Shown here: positions 23,842 to 31,436 of the stretch, piece after piece | Layout: each line of letters starts with the position of its first letter | How positions within the stretch are numbered: position 1 is the stretch's first letter | Assembly: GCF_002995495.1 (NCBI RefSeq) | Contig: NZ_PVZV01000011.1 | Span: forward strand, 1 to 64,000 | DNA from: Actinocorallia populi | GTDB taxonomy: Bacteria; Actinomycetota; Actinomycetes; Streptosporangiales; Streptosporangiaceae | DNA length: 64,000 nt | Reading direction: 5' to 3' | Position numbers and translations under genes: made by a program | Notes under the pieces: generated by a model | Told to the model about the DNA's origin: nothing | The model's database searches: none | What the model saw: only the letters and a program-made list of their open reading frames with translations

Positions 23842-24285
23842 ATGATCAGTTCATCTGCGACGGACTCGGTGGCCGTCCTCAAGGGCATGTATGCGGCTGA
23901 GGCGAAATACCTGGCGGCCGGGGGGCCGGGCGAGGCGTCCTTCGATCTGCTCGCTCCTTTCTTCGCGCCTGACGTCGTCCTGCATCAGGCCGACGCCCTG
24001 CCTTATGGAGGCGTCTGGCGCGGGCATGCGGGCATCGAGCGGTTCTTCCTGGAGATGAGCCGGGCATGGGAGTCGTTCGACATGCTGCGGCAGGAGTTCC
24101 TCGCCACCGGTGAGACCGCGGTGGTGCGCACCGAGGTCCGTGCCCGTTCCCGGGCCACGGGCCGTGAACTCGTCTTCCCCATACTGCAGACGATCAAGGT
24201 CGGGAACGGGCGGATCACCGAGGTCCGTCCGTTCTACTGGGACACGGCCGCGATCGCCGATGTCTGCACGGCACCGGAGGAATAA
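23842..24285 (+). CDS. SnoaL/NTF2-like protein
   Basis: 147 residues from ATG 23842 (MISSSATDSVAVLKGMYAAE). The motifs FAPDVVLHQADALPYGGVWRG and GIERFFLEMSRAWESFDMLR are characteristic of SnoaL-like polyketide cyclase or limonene-epoxide-hydrolase-fold proteins, with RVRAR-type strands and RPFYWDTAAIADVC closing the sheet. It may be a hydrolase, isomerase or ligand-binding protein. There is no operon partner that reveals a substrate. An upstream in-frame extension exists but lacks a ribosome-binding site. Confidence 0.75.
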   Translation: MISSSATDSVAVLKGMYAAEAKYLAAGGPGEASFDLLAPFFAPDVVLHQADALPYGGVWRGHAGIERFFLEMSRAWESFDMLRQEFLATGETAVVRTEVRARSRATGRELVFPILQTIKVGNGRITEVRPFYWDTAAIADVCTAPEE

Positions 24286-24474
24286 CAGGGTGGCGACCGT
24301 GCAGAGCGGTACGTTCTCGACGGCGCGGCCACTGCCGACGGCACCGGCTGCTCATGACCATCCCGGGCGGCGGGCCCGTTCGTCGTGTCGGCGAGGGAGC
24401 CGTACGGTGGCTGACCGGCGACCGTTCTCGCCGGAACCCGCACCGCACCCGCCTGGGACGACACGAGGACCGTG

Positions 24475-25122
24475 ATGGAACCCGCTCTGCCGATGACCGA
24501 CCCGAAGGCGCCGCGCTGCGCGTGGAGCGGCGGATCACCGCAGCTCATGGCCTACCACGACACCGAATGGGGCTTTCCCGTCGGGGACGACCGCCGCCTG
24601 TTCGAGAAGTTGTGCCTGGAGGGCTTCCAGTCCGGGCTCAGCTGGCGCACCATCCTGGCCAAGCGGGAGAACTTCCGCGCGGCTTTCAGCGGCTTCGACA
24701 TCGCCGCCGTCGCCCGCTTCACCGAGCACGACGTCGAGCGCCTGCTCCAGGACAGCGGCATCGTGCGGCACCGCGGCAAGATCGAGGCGGCGGTCAACAA
24801 CGCCCGCCGTGCCGAGGAACTCCTGCAGGGGGAAGGTTCTCTGGCCGCCTTCGTCTGGCGTTACGAGCCCGCCCCGGCCGACCTGTCGCCGCCCCAGACC
24901 GTCTCCACCTCTCCCGCGTCGATCGCCTTGTCCAAGGACCTCAAACGCAGGGGCTGGAAATTCGTCGGGCCCACGACCGTGTTCGCGTTCATGCAGTCCA
25001 TGGGGTTGATCAACGACCACGCCGAACACTGCGTGTTCCGCCCCGAGGCCGAACGGCGCCGTGCGGCGTTCGTCCGTCCCGGACGGACGGTCTCCCTGCC
25101 ATCCGCGCCGGCGGCCGGGTGA
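24475..25122 (+). CDS. tag: DNA-3-methyladenine glycosylase I
   Basis: 215 residues; ATG 24475 and the adjacent GTG 24472 are both possible starts. It carries the Tag signature throughout: CAWSG, YHDTEWGFPVGDDRRLFEKL, LEGFQSGLSWRTILAKREN, F, then GWKFVGPTTVFAFMQSMGLI NDHAEHC. The N-terminal Cys and His and the C-terminal HAEHC supply the zinc site. The enzyme excises 3-methyladenine from alkylated DNA. It is monocistronic here. A second alkylation-repair protein lies far downstream at 52.5 kb, not linked to it. Confidence 0.95.
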   Translation: MEPALPMTDPKAPRCAWSGGSPQLMAYHDTEWGFPVGDDRRLFEKLCLEGFQSGLSWRTILAKRENFRAAFSGFDIAAVARFTEHDVERLLQDSGIVRHRGKIEAAVNNARRAEELLQGEGSLAAFVWRYEPAPADLSPPQTVSTSPASIALSKDLKRRGWKFVGPTTVFAFMQSMGLINDHAEHCVFRPEAERRRAAFVRPGRTVSLPSAPAAG

Positions 25123-25218
25123 TCGGGCGGACTGACCGGTCGAAGAGGGCCGGGCCCAGACCATGCCCGCCCGTGTTCTTCCTCGGCATGGGGGCCGGGG
25201 CCCCGGTCTGGCGGCCGG

Positions 25219-25548
25219 CTAATCGTCGATCTGCTGCTTGAGCTGGGCGTTGATGCGCAGCGCTTCGGCGAGCTGGTCCTCGAGGATGATGATCCGGCAG
25301 GCCGCTTCGAGGGCGGTGCCTTCGTCGACGAGCTCCCTGGCGCGCTGGGCCAGGCGCAGCTGGTAGCGGGAGAAACGGCGGTGGCCGCCTTCGGAGCGCA
25401 GCGGCTCGATCAGCTTCGCCGCGCCGAGGGCCCGCAGGAACGCCGGTGTGACACCGAGTGTCTCCGCCGCCATGCCCATGCTGTAGGCCGGGTAGTCCTC
25501 GTCGTCCAGCTTGTCCGTTGTGCTTGGTGTTCCTGGTTGTTGTGCCAT
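25219..25548 (-). CDS. Small MerR-type regulator
   Basis: 109 residues from ATG 25548 with GGAAAGG upstream. The HTH and wing are those of MerR/HspR-like proteins: YSMGMAAETLGVTPAFLRAL, GAAKLIEPLRSEGGHRRFSR YQLRLAQ, followed by a coiled-coil helix (EDQLAEALRINAQLKQQIDD) for dimerisation. There is no C-terminal effector domain, so it resembles HspR-type or BldC-like small regulators more than metal sensors. The target is unknown. A strong hairpin lies just upstream of its start. Confidence 0.8.
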   Translation of the reverse strand: MAQQPGTPSTTDKLDDEDYPAYSMGMAAETLGVTPAFLRALGAAKLIEPLRSEGGHRRFSRYQLRLAQRARELVDEGTALEAACRIIILEDQLAEALRINAQLKQQIDD

Positions 25549-25572
25549 AGACCTTTCCACAAAACCCGCTAT

Positions 25573-25600
25573 GGGCCCCGGCGCACTCGCGCCGGGGCCC
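25573..25600. terminator. Strong GC hairpin upstream of the small merR gene
   Basis: A perfect 12-bp stem GGGCCCCGGCGC (25573-25584), loop ACTC, GCGCCGGGGCCC (25589-25600) followed by TT lies 25 bp upstream of the MerR start. As a terminator it would act on plus-strand transcripts, for which no gene is evident, or it would fold in the leader of the MerR mRNA. An attenuator is possible. Confidence 0.55.
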
Positions 25601-26039
25601 TTCGAATGAGTATCAACACCATCAGCCGACCGTGAGGCCGACCTGTCGTATACGCGTCACCGTCCGTGATGGACGGTTGCGCGGGGATCGCAAATGCTCG
25701 ACCGAAGACCACCACCTATCTGTGGAACCGCGGTACCCGGTCGTCGATGACCCGACCAGGCGATCCTGATGGCGCCTGCACTCCTTTCTCGACTCCGTAC
25801 TTCAGGTGTTGCCGAACCGTACTTCCGGACCGGTGGCCAAGCCCCTTCCACTGCGTCGGCCTGGCCGACCGATCCCTCGCCCCCCGCTTGCGGGGCGAGT
25901 ACCTCCCTTGGCGGCCGTCCCGGCCGCCGGTCTTGCATTCCATCGTTACGGGCAGTTCGTCCTCTGCCTCGATCATGGACTCGTCTTTCCCGATGACAGA
26001 AACGCTACCCGACCCGCCACCAAATGTCTACTCCGGCCA
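25601..26039. other. Non-coding interval, nothing recognised
   Basis: About 440 bp between the hairpin and the end of the next TetR gene. The frames crossing it have no homology I recognise and no ribosome-binding sites. There is a compact inverted repeat around GGCGGCCGTCCCGGCCGCC near 25911. I see no promoter that can be assigned with confidence. Confidence 0.4.
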
Positions 26040-26720
26040 CTACAGGTTTTCGTCTCCCCTGGCGGCAGACTCCGTCGGCCGCTCGCTCTTCGCCGTCCCG
26101 TCGAGGAGTTGGCAGGTCAGCGCGTCGGTGGCCCAGTCCTCCCACTCCCGGGGGCTCCAGCCGCGTTCGTGGACCAGCAGGTGGTAGGTCTCGGGGGCGA
26201 GGACGGCGAGGGCGATGTCGGCGGCGCGGGACGCGTCCATTCCGGTGCGCAGGGGGGTCTTGGCGGCCAGGGCCTCGGCGAGGCGCGACTGCACGGTGTG
26301 CCGCTGGGCGAGGTTCGTCCGCCACAGTTCGGCGATCTCGGGGTCGGTGGCCGCGGCGGAGCGGACCACCTCCAGAAGGGGGGTGACGCGGTGGAGGATC
26401 CGCGCGGCGGCGGCGACCTGCAGGCGGAGCTGGTCGGCCGGGGGCGCCGCCGCGGCCTCGGCGAACCAGGGCCGGTCGAGGGTGGCGACGGGCTCGGTGT
26501 CGCCGGCGATCTCGACGTCCAGGAGCTCGGTCAGGATGGCGCGTTTGGTGGCGAAGGTGAAGTAGAGCGTCTGGACCGCCATGCCGGCCCGGTCGGCGAT
26601 GGCCTTCATGGTGGTGGCGGTGTAGCCGCGGTCGGTGAACAGCCCGCGGGCCGCCTGGAGCATGCGGGTCCGGTTGGCGGCCGTTCTGGCCGCCCTTGCT
26701 CCGGGGGTCTTCGCGGGCAC
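26040..26720 (-). CDS. TetR-family regulator
   Basis: 226 residues from GTG 26720. The N-terminal HTH is RTRMLQAARGLFTDRGYTAT TMKAIADRAGMAVQTLYFTF, a standard TetR DNA-binding domain; the C-terminal domain (RLQVAAAARILHRVTPLLEV, SAAATDPEIAELWR) resembles the TetR_C group of small-molecule sensors. It is divergent from the Band-7-like lipoprotein gene. The 112-bp gap includes imperfect palindromes such as CCAGTTGACTGG, a candidate operator. Target and ligand unknown. Confidence 0.85.
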   Translation of the reverse strand: MPAKTPGARAARTAANRTRMLQAARGLFTDRGYTATTMKAIADRAGMAVQTLYFTFATKRAILTELLDVEIAGDTEPVATLDRPWFAEAAAAPPADQLRLQVAAAARILHRVTPLLEVVRSAAATDPEIAELWRTNLAQRHTVQSRLAEALAAKTPLRTGMDASRAADIALAVLAPETYHLLVHERGWSPREWEDWATDALTCQLLDGTAKSERPTESAARGDENL

Positions 26721-26832
26721 GGGCCACCTCCAGTTGACTGGAGAGGCACTCTAGTGGAAATTCCGGGTGGAGCGGCGGAGGATCGGTCACACTCTCGGGG
26801 AGTGCGCCGAAAATCCCCCCTTTGGAGGTCTT

Positions 26833-27681
26833 GTGAAGAACCTCAAGCATGGCGTCGCCGCTGTTCTCCTGGCCCTGGCCGCCGCCGGCTGTTCGGCCAG
26901 CGTCGCTCCTGACAGCAAGGGCCTGGAGTACGACGCCGGGCCGCTCTCCTCGACGGAGTTCGACAACTGCAACACCGGGCGGATCTGGCACGGGCCCGCC
27001 GACAAGGTGTACGTCTACCCGGTGGGGCAGCGGACCTACCAGTTCGGCGACGACGGCGACTCCGACGCGTTGAAGGTCGTGTCGAAGGACGACCTGGAGC
27101 TGACCGTCGAGGGCGTCGCGACGTTCAGCCTCAACGACGACTGCAAGGTCCTGCGCAAGTTCCACGAGGAGATCGGCCTGAAGTACGAGGCCTACGAGGA
27201 CGACGGCTGGGCGAAGATGCTCCGCGTCTACATCGGCGCGCCGCTGGACCGCGCCATCGACGAGGTGTCGAAGGGCTACTCGTGGCAGGACCTGTACTCC
27301 GACCCCAAGGTCAAGCGGGACTGGGAGACCAAGGTCGGGCAGGCCGTCGCGCAGCAGGTCAACGCGATCGCCGGCGACAACTACTTCTGCGCGCCGACGT
27401 TCAACGGCTCCGGGGACTGCGGATCGTTCCTGCTGACGCTGCAGCAGCCCCTCCCGCCGGAGAACGTGCGCACCTCGCTGGCGGCCGCGCAGCAGGCGAT
27501 CGAGGACAACAAGACGCAGACCAACCGCAACAAGCAGATCCAGACCGAGCTCAAGGCCCTCGCGGACTTGAAGAAGGTGCTGGGTGACGCCTACGCGGTG
27601 ATCCTCTACCAGGCGATCAAGGACGGGAAGATCAAGGTCGTGCCGGTTCCCGCAGGCGGAGACATCAACATCACCGAGTGA
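26833..27681 (+). CDS. Lipoprotein with a Band-7/SPFH-like domain
   Basis: 282 residues from GTG 26833 with GGAGG 5 bp upstream. A lipoprotein signal is clear: KNLKHGVAAVLLALAAAGC, lipobox AAGC. The mature part has the strand pattern of Band-7/prohibitin-like proteins: VYVYPVGQRTYQFGDDGDSD followed by LKVVSKDDLELTVEGVATFSL, then helical YSWQDLYSDP and a helix rich in Gln and Lys (AQQAIEDNKTQTNRNKQIQT). SPFH proteins organise membranes and bind proteases; an exported lipidated version is unusual. A terminator follows immediately. Confidence 0.75.
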   Translation: MKNLKHGVAAVLLALAAAGCSASVAPDSKGLEYDAGPLSSTEFDNCNTGRIWHGPADKVYVYPVGQRTYQFGDDGDSDALKVVSKDDLELTVEGVATFSLNDDCKVLRKFHEEIGLKYEAYEDDGWAKMLRVYIGAPLDRAIDEVSKGYSWQDLYSDPKVKRDWETKVGQAVAQQVNAIAGDNYFCAPTFNGSGDCGSFLLTLQQPLPPENVRTSLAAAQQAIEDNKTQTNRNKQIQTELKALADLKKVLGDAYAVILYQAIKDGKIKVVPVPAGGDINITE

Positions 27682-27689
27682 TTCCGCCG

Positions 27690-27717
27690 CGAGGGCACGC
27701 CACGCGGCGTGCCCTCG
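27690..27717 (+). terminator. Terminator of the Band-7 lipoprotein gene
   Basis: A perfect 12-bp stem CGAGGGCACGCC (27690-27701) / GGCGTGCCCTCG (27706-27717) with tetraloop ACGC starts 8 bp after the lipoprotein stop. The reading frame of the next membrane protein stays open through it, so that gene's true start must lie beyond. Confidence 0.8.
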
Positions 27718-27781
27718 CAGCGAAAAGATCGCCGACCGGGCGTCCCCGTGGTGGCTGGCCGTTTCGACGGCGCTGGCGGTC

Positions 27782-28312
27782 GTGCTCCTGCGCGGCCGGG
27801 TGCTCGTGGCCCTGCCCCTGGCCTTGGCCGTCGTGTTCTCGACGGGCCGGGCCATGATGTTCGGAACCGAGGCGACGGGCTGGGCGCCGTTCCTCGGCCC
27901 GGCCTACCAGAACTGGGTCTCGTTGGCTCCCTACGGACTGCTGGCCGCCGGAGCCGTGGCCCTCGCGGCCCGCGGTTCGCGAGGGCTGCGCATCCGGCCG
28001 TGGTGGTGGCTGGTGATCCCGGCGGCGGCCCTCGTCCTCACCTACGCGCCCGGTTTCCGGGTGTACGGCGAGGCCTGGCAGCTGGCCAGAGCGGGCACGG
28101 AGGGCGTCCTCCTGATGGCCGGGCTGTGCGCCACCGTCGTCGCGCGCAGTCCTCGCTGGGCGCTGGCGGCTGCGGTGTACGTCCTGCCGGGCGTGGCCTC
28201 GGCACTGGTCAACCCGCCGTCGAGCATGCAGGACATCGGCTACCGGCTGGCGCTCGCCGGTCTCCTGGCGGCCCTGGCCGCGACGGCGTGGCGAACCACG
28301 GCCACAGCCTGA
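27782..28312 (+). CDS. Multi-TM membrane protein of unknown function
   Basis: At least 176 residues; GTG 27782 is the first start after the terminator, but an open upstream stretch (ASPWWLAVSTALAVVLL) looks like the first part of TM1, so translation may begin nearer 27720 at a non-standard codon. Further segments are VALPLALAVVFSTG, LAPYGLLAAGAVALAA, WWWLVIPAAALVLTYA, GVLLMAGLCATVVA and LALAGLLAALAATAW, giving about six TMs. I recognise no family. It has no signature beyond hydrophobicity and ends before a convergent peptidase gene. Confidence 0.6.
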   Translation: MLLRGRVLVALPLALAVVFSTGRAMMFGTEATGWAPFLGPAYQNWVSLAPYGLLAAGAVALAARGSRGLRIRPWWWLVIPAAALVLTYAPGFRVYGEAWQLARAGTEGVLLMAGLCATVVARSPRWALAAAVYVLPGVASALVNPPSSMQDIGYRLALAGLLAALAATAWRTTATA

Positions 28313-28360
28313 CGCCTCCGCTGGTCGATGAGGCTGAACAGAAACGAGTGAAAGACCGCA

Positions 28361-28960
28361 TCATGGTGACGCCTGAACCTCCCAGGCGTCGCCCTCCACC
28401 ACGACCGCCTGGTCGTCATCGATCGAGATGAACCGGTCAGACCCGCCGTACCGGGCGGCGTACCGGTCATGTCGGTCGGCGCGCCCCCGGTCGCGGTGGG
28501 GGAGGACGGTGAACGGGACCAGGTCGAGCCCGGTGGTGGAGGCGCAGATCCCGGGGTCCTCGGCATCTTGAAAGAAACGAAGGTCAGGCCCCGCGAGGGC
28601 CGCACCCGCCGAGATGCCCGCGTAGGCCAGACGGCCGTCGCGGACGGCTTGGGAGACGAAGCGGTCGAACCCCGTCCTGCGCGCGTGCTGCAGAAGGAAC
28701 ATCGCATAACCGCCGGTCACGAAGACCAGCTGGGCGTCGCGTACGGCAGGCTCGACACCGTCCGCATGCTCCAGGTCGAGGCGTTCGACGACCAGGCCCT
28801 CTCCGTGCAGCAGCCGAACGGCCGCGTCGACAAAGGGCGCCGAGGGCAGGGGATTGGCCGCGGTGGGGACGAAAACGACCCGTTCCAGGGCGGAGGGAAG
28901 CGAGGCGAGCCAGGCGGGCAGTGCTCCCAGCCCGGCCGAGCCGAGAAAGAGACGTCGCAT
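28361..28960 (-). CDS. Peptidase E-like (S51) dipeptidase
   Basis: 199 residues. The nucleophile elbow YAGISAGAALAG and the downstream histidine in GLDLVPFTVLPHRDRG are those of family S51 (PepE/cyanophycinase type), as are the early LVFVTGGYAMFLLQHAR and the C-terminal FISIDDDQAVVVEGD. PepE enzymes cleave Asp-X dipeptides. The gene is divergent from a MarR gene with a 20-bp palindrome between, so it may be under that regulator. Its 3' end is crossed in antisense by the long TetR-type frame described below. Confidence 0.85.
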   Translation of the reverse strand: MRRLFLGSAGLGALPAWLASLPSALERVVFVPTAANPLPSAPFVDAAVRLLHGEGLVVERLDLEHADGVEPAVRDAQLVFVTGGYAMFLLQHARRTGFDRFVSQAVRDGRLAYAGISAGAALAGPDLRFFQDAEDPGICASTTGLDLVPFTVLPHRDRGRADRHDRYAARYGGSDRFISIDDDQAVVVEGDAWEVQASP

Positions 28961-30120
28961 GACACCTTCTCCACCAGCAGGGCATTCCGCCGTCTTGACT
29001 TCAACAAAGGTTGAAGTTCTACCGTGATGATCGTTCGCTTGGCACCCCGCAAGGGTGGGAAGGAGAGCCTGTCATGGTTTTCAAGGAGTACTCGGTTCAG
29101 GAGCTCGCGGCTCAGCCCATCGGTTACTGGAGCGGGGAGACCGCCCGCAGGGTGGTCGGGGCTCTGCGTGAGCAGCTGGCTGTGGAAGGGCTCACCCAGC
29201 CGCACTGGTGGACGCTCAACCATGTGGCAGGTGCGCCGGGGGCGTGGACGCGCTCGGCTCTGACGGAGAAGCTCGCCGTCTATGACGATTTGGGGATCGA
29301 TTTCGAGACCGTTTACGACGACCTGGTGGCCCGGGGGTGGATGCGGGAGGTCGGCGGTCTGCTGACGTTGACCGAGGAAGGAGAGGCCGGACGTGCCCGT
29401 GCCAGAGAGCGCAATCTGCGAGTCCATGAGCAGGCGCACGCGGGCATCGAAGCCGCTGATTACGCCGCGGCGCTGAATGTTCTGCGTCGTATGGTCGGCA
29501 ACATGGGCGGCGACAGCGACCTTCCCCGATAAGGAGGCGCGCAGGGCTTCCAGCAGCCGGGACAGGGCGGCCCTGGCGTCGGCGAGGTCCTCGGGATTCG
29601 GGGATTCCGCCAGCCAGAGGGCCGCCTCGTTCATCGCTCCGGACAGGAGGCGGGTCAGCGGGGCGACGGGCTGCGGGGCGAGCAGCCCCGCGTCGATCAG
29701 CGCGGTGAGCTCCTCGGCGAGGTGGCGGGCCGAAGCGGCCTCGTCCAGTGCGCGCCATTCGTTCCAGCCCAGCACGGCGGGGCCGTCGACGAGCATGATC
29801 TGCCGGACGTCCGGGTCGGTGCCCGCGGTGAGGAACGCCTGGCATCCGGCGGTGAACCTCGTCCACGGGTCGTCCTGGGCTTCGGCGGCCGCGGCCACCG
29901 CCCGCCCGACCTGCTGCTGCACCTCTTCCACGACGGCGCGGAACAGGGCGGTCTTGCCGTCGAAGTGGTGGTAGAGCGCGCCCTTGGTGACTCCGGCGGC
30001 GCGGACGATCTCCGCCAGGCTCACCGCGCCGTAGCCGAACGCCGCGAACAGGCGCCTGCCCTCGCGGATGAGCGCCAGCCGGGTCTGTTCCTTCTGCTGC
30101 GCCCTGCCGCCGTCGGCCAT
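28717..30120 (-). CDS. TetR-family regulator whose frame has lost its expected stop and runs antisense through marR
   Basis: ATG 30120 opens a 467-codon frame. Only the first ~195 codons (to about 29535) are a TetR protein: HTH AVSLAEIVRAAGVTKGALYH HFDGKTALF and the C-terminal ARAALSRLLEALRAS, the natural end for the family. No stop follows; the frame continues over the whole MarR gene and 240 bp of the peptidase gene on the opposite strand, giving low-complexity sequence rich in Pro and Arg. Either the protein has a meaningless tail, or a stop was lost. The real gene is divergent from the VOC gene and surely binds the twin palindromes between them. Confidence 0.7.
   Translation of the reverse strand: MADGGRAQQKEQTRLALIREGRRLFAAFGYGAVSLAEIVRAAGVTKGALYHHFDGKTALFRAVVEEVQQQVGRAVAAAAEAQDDPWTRFTAGCQAFLTAGTDPDVRQIMLVDGPAVLGWNEWRALDEAASARHLAEELTALIDAGLLAPQPVAPLTRLLSGAMNEAALWLAESPNPEDLADARAALSRLLEALRASLSGKVAVAAHVADHTTQNIQRRGVISGFDARVRLLMDSQIALSGTGTSGLSFLGQRQQTADLPHPPPGHQVVVNGLEIDPQIVIDGELLRQSRARPRPRRTCHMVERPPVRLGEPFHSQLLTQSPDHPAGGLPAPVTDGLSRELLNRVLLENHDRLSFPPLRGAKRTIITVELQPLLKSRRRNALLVEKVSCDVSFSARPGWEHCPPGSPRFPPPWNGSFSSPPRPIPCPRRPLSTRPFGCCTERAWSSNASTWSMRTVSSLPYATPSWSS
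28998..29017. promoter_or_regulatory. Palindromic operator between peptidase E and the marR-type gene
   Basis: ACTTCAAC AAAG GTTGAAGT is a perfect inverted repeat with 8-bp arms. It starts inside a TTGACT -35-like hexamer (28995-29000), so a bound repressor would block the promoter reading towards marR. It sits 57 bp before the MarR start and 38 bp before the peptidase start. Confidence 0.75.
29074..29532 (+). CDS. MarR-like winged-helix regulator
   Basis: 152 residues from ATG 29074 with AAGGAGA upstream. The family resemblance is YWSGETARRVVGALREQLAV, HVAGAPGAWTRSALTEKLAV and the wing MREVGGLLTLTEEGEAGR. It is divergent from peptidase E across a perfect 20-bp palindrome that is probably its own operator. 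It lies opposite to, and completely inside, the run-on TetR frame, so one of the two must be the main product of this strand pair; the natural codon pattern and clear Shine-Dalgarno favour this gene for 29074-29532. Confidence 0.75.
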   Translation: MVFKEYSVQELAAQPIGYWSGETARRVVGALREQLAVEGLTQPHWWTLNHVAGAPGAWTRSALTEKLAVYDDLGIDFETVYDDLVARGWMREVGGLLTLTEEGEAGRARARERNLRVHEQAHAGIEAADYAAALNVLRRMVGNMGGDSDLPR

Positions 30121-30134
30121 CGTGCTCCGTTCTT

Positions 30135-30188
30135 TGACATACCGGTGGTACGTCAATAGGTTACCTTCACATACCGAAGGTACGTGAA
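30135..30188. promoter_or_regulatory. Twin operators between the tetR-type and VOC genes
   Basis: Two related inverted repeats: TGACATACC GGT GGTACGTCA (30135-30155) and TTCACATACC GAA GGTACGTGAA (30166-30188). The shared core is CATACC-N3-GGTACGT. Their centres are 32 bp apart, about three helical turns. They fill the 77-bp gap between the divergent genes, the second ending 9 bp before the VOC start, so binding would silence both. Confidence 0.8.
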
Positions 30189-30197
30189 GGAGTCCGT

Positions 30198-30608
30198 ATG
30201 AAACTGACCAGCTTCTACCCGGTCGTCTGCACCTCGCGGATCCAGGAGTCCCGCGACTTCTACACCGGCCTGATGGGATTCGAGACCACCTTCGAGGCCG
30301 ACTGGTACGTGAGCCTGCGCCGCGAGGGGGAGCCGCCGTACGAACTCGCGCTGCTCGACCACACGCACCCGACGCTGCCCGAGGCGTACCGCGCCCCCGT
30401 CCGGGGACTGCTGCTCAACTTCGAGGTCGCGGACGTGGACGCGGAATGGGAACGGCTCGTCGTCCGCGGCGGCCTGCGGCCCGAACTGGAACTGCGCGAC
30501 GAGGACTTCGGGCAGCGGCACTTCATCGTGGCCGACCCCGACGGGGTGCTGATCGACGTGATCACCCCCATCGAGCCCAGCGGGGCGTACGCCGGCCAGT
30601 ACGTGTGA
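30198..30608 (+). CDS. VOC/glyoxalase-superfamily protein
   Basis: 136 residues with two betaalphabetabetabeta modules: [32 protein letters not shown] in the first and [19 protein letters not shown], then [18 protein letters not shown] in the second. DPDG and the C-terminal acidic residue are typical metal ligands in this superfamily. Members are dioxygenases, isomerases or resistance/binding proteins; none can be chosen here. It is the only gene controlled with the divergent TetR, so it likely acts on that regulator's ligand. Its stop lies 4 bp from the siderophore operon's end. Confidence 0.85.
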   Translation: MKLTSFYPVVCTSRIQESRDFYTGLMGFETTFEADWYVSLRREGEPPYELALLDHTHPTLPEAYRAPVRGLLLNFEVADVDAEWERLVVRGGLRPELELRDEDFGQRHFIVADPDGVLIDVITPIEPSGAYAGQYV

Positions 30609-30611
30609 CGG

Positions 30612-31436
30612 TCAGTCCCGGGCGGCGGCGGACCGGGCCCGGACGTGGTGGCGGCCGATGGGGAGCATCAGGGGGCGGCCGGAGACGGGGTCCTCGATGA
30701 TGCGGCTCTCCAGGTCGAAGACGGTGCGGACGGTGTCCTCGGTGAGGACCTCGGCCGGGGGGCCCGCGGCGTGGAGGCGGCCGTCGGCGAGGGCGATGAG
30801 GTGGTCGGCGTAGCGGGCGGCGAGGTTGAGGTCGTGCAGGACCATCACGATGGTCGTGCCGCGGTCGCGGTTGAGGTCGGTCAGCAGGTCCAGGACCTCG
30901 ACCTGGTGGCTGGCGTCGAGGAAGGTGGTGGGCTCGTCCAGCAGGAGCAGGTCGGTCTGCTGGGCGAGGGCCATGGCGATCCAGACGCGCTGGCGCTGGC
31001 CGCCGGAGAGCTCGTCGACGGCCCGGTCGGCGAGCTCCGTCGTCCGCGTGGCCTCCAGCGCGGTGGCCACCGCGACGTCGTCCTCGTGCCTCCACCGGGA
31101 GAACAGGCCCTGGTGGGGGTGGCGGCCGCGGCCGACGAGGTCGAGCACGGTGATGCCCTCGGGCGCGATCGGCGACTGGGGGAGCAGGCCGAGCGTGCGG
31201 GCCAGCTCCTTGGCGGGCATGCGGTGCACCTCCCTGCCGTCCAGGACGACGCGGCCGCCGCGGGGGGAGAGCAGCCGGGACAGGGAGCGCAGGAGCGTCG
31301 ACTTGCCGCAGGCGTTCGCGCCGACGATGACCGTGATCTCCCCGGCCGGGACGGCCAGGTCGAGGGACTCGACGACGACGCGGTCGCCGTAGCCGAGCGT
31401 GAGGTGCTCGGTCGACAGGGAGTGTGAGGTGGTCAC
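30612..31436 (-). CDS. Iron-siderophore ABC transporter ATP-binding protein
   Basis: 274 residues. Walker A GANACGKST (GxNxxGKST as in FecE/FepC), Q-loop LGLLPQSPIAPEG, signature LSGGQRQRVWIAMAL, Walker B LLLLDEPTTFLD, H-loop VLHDLNLAARYAD, all typical of the siderophore group. GTG 31436 overlaps the preceding permease stop (GTGA). It energises import of a ferric siderophore through the two FecCD permeases. It is the last gene of the operon and ends facing the VOC gene. Confidence 0.95.
   Translation of the reverse strand: MTTSHSLSTEHLTLGYGDRVVVESLDLAVPAGEITVIVGANACGKSTLLRSLSRLLSPRGGRVVLDGREVHRMPAKELARTLGLLPQSPIAPEGITVLDLVGRGRHPHQGLFSRWRHEDDVAVATALEATRTTELADRAVDELSGGQRQRVWIAMALAQQTDLLLLDEPTTFLDASHQVEVLDLLTDLNRDRGTTIVMVLHDLNLAARYADHLIALADGRLHAAGPPAEVLTEDTVRTVFDLESRIIEDPVSGRPLMLPIGRHHVRARSAAARD

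Noticed and set aside
25573-25600. Terminator of a missed plus-strand gene
   Set aside because: No gene upstream on the plus strand fits, so the hairpin is kept only as a structural feature near the merR leader.
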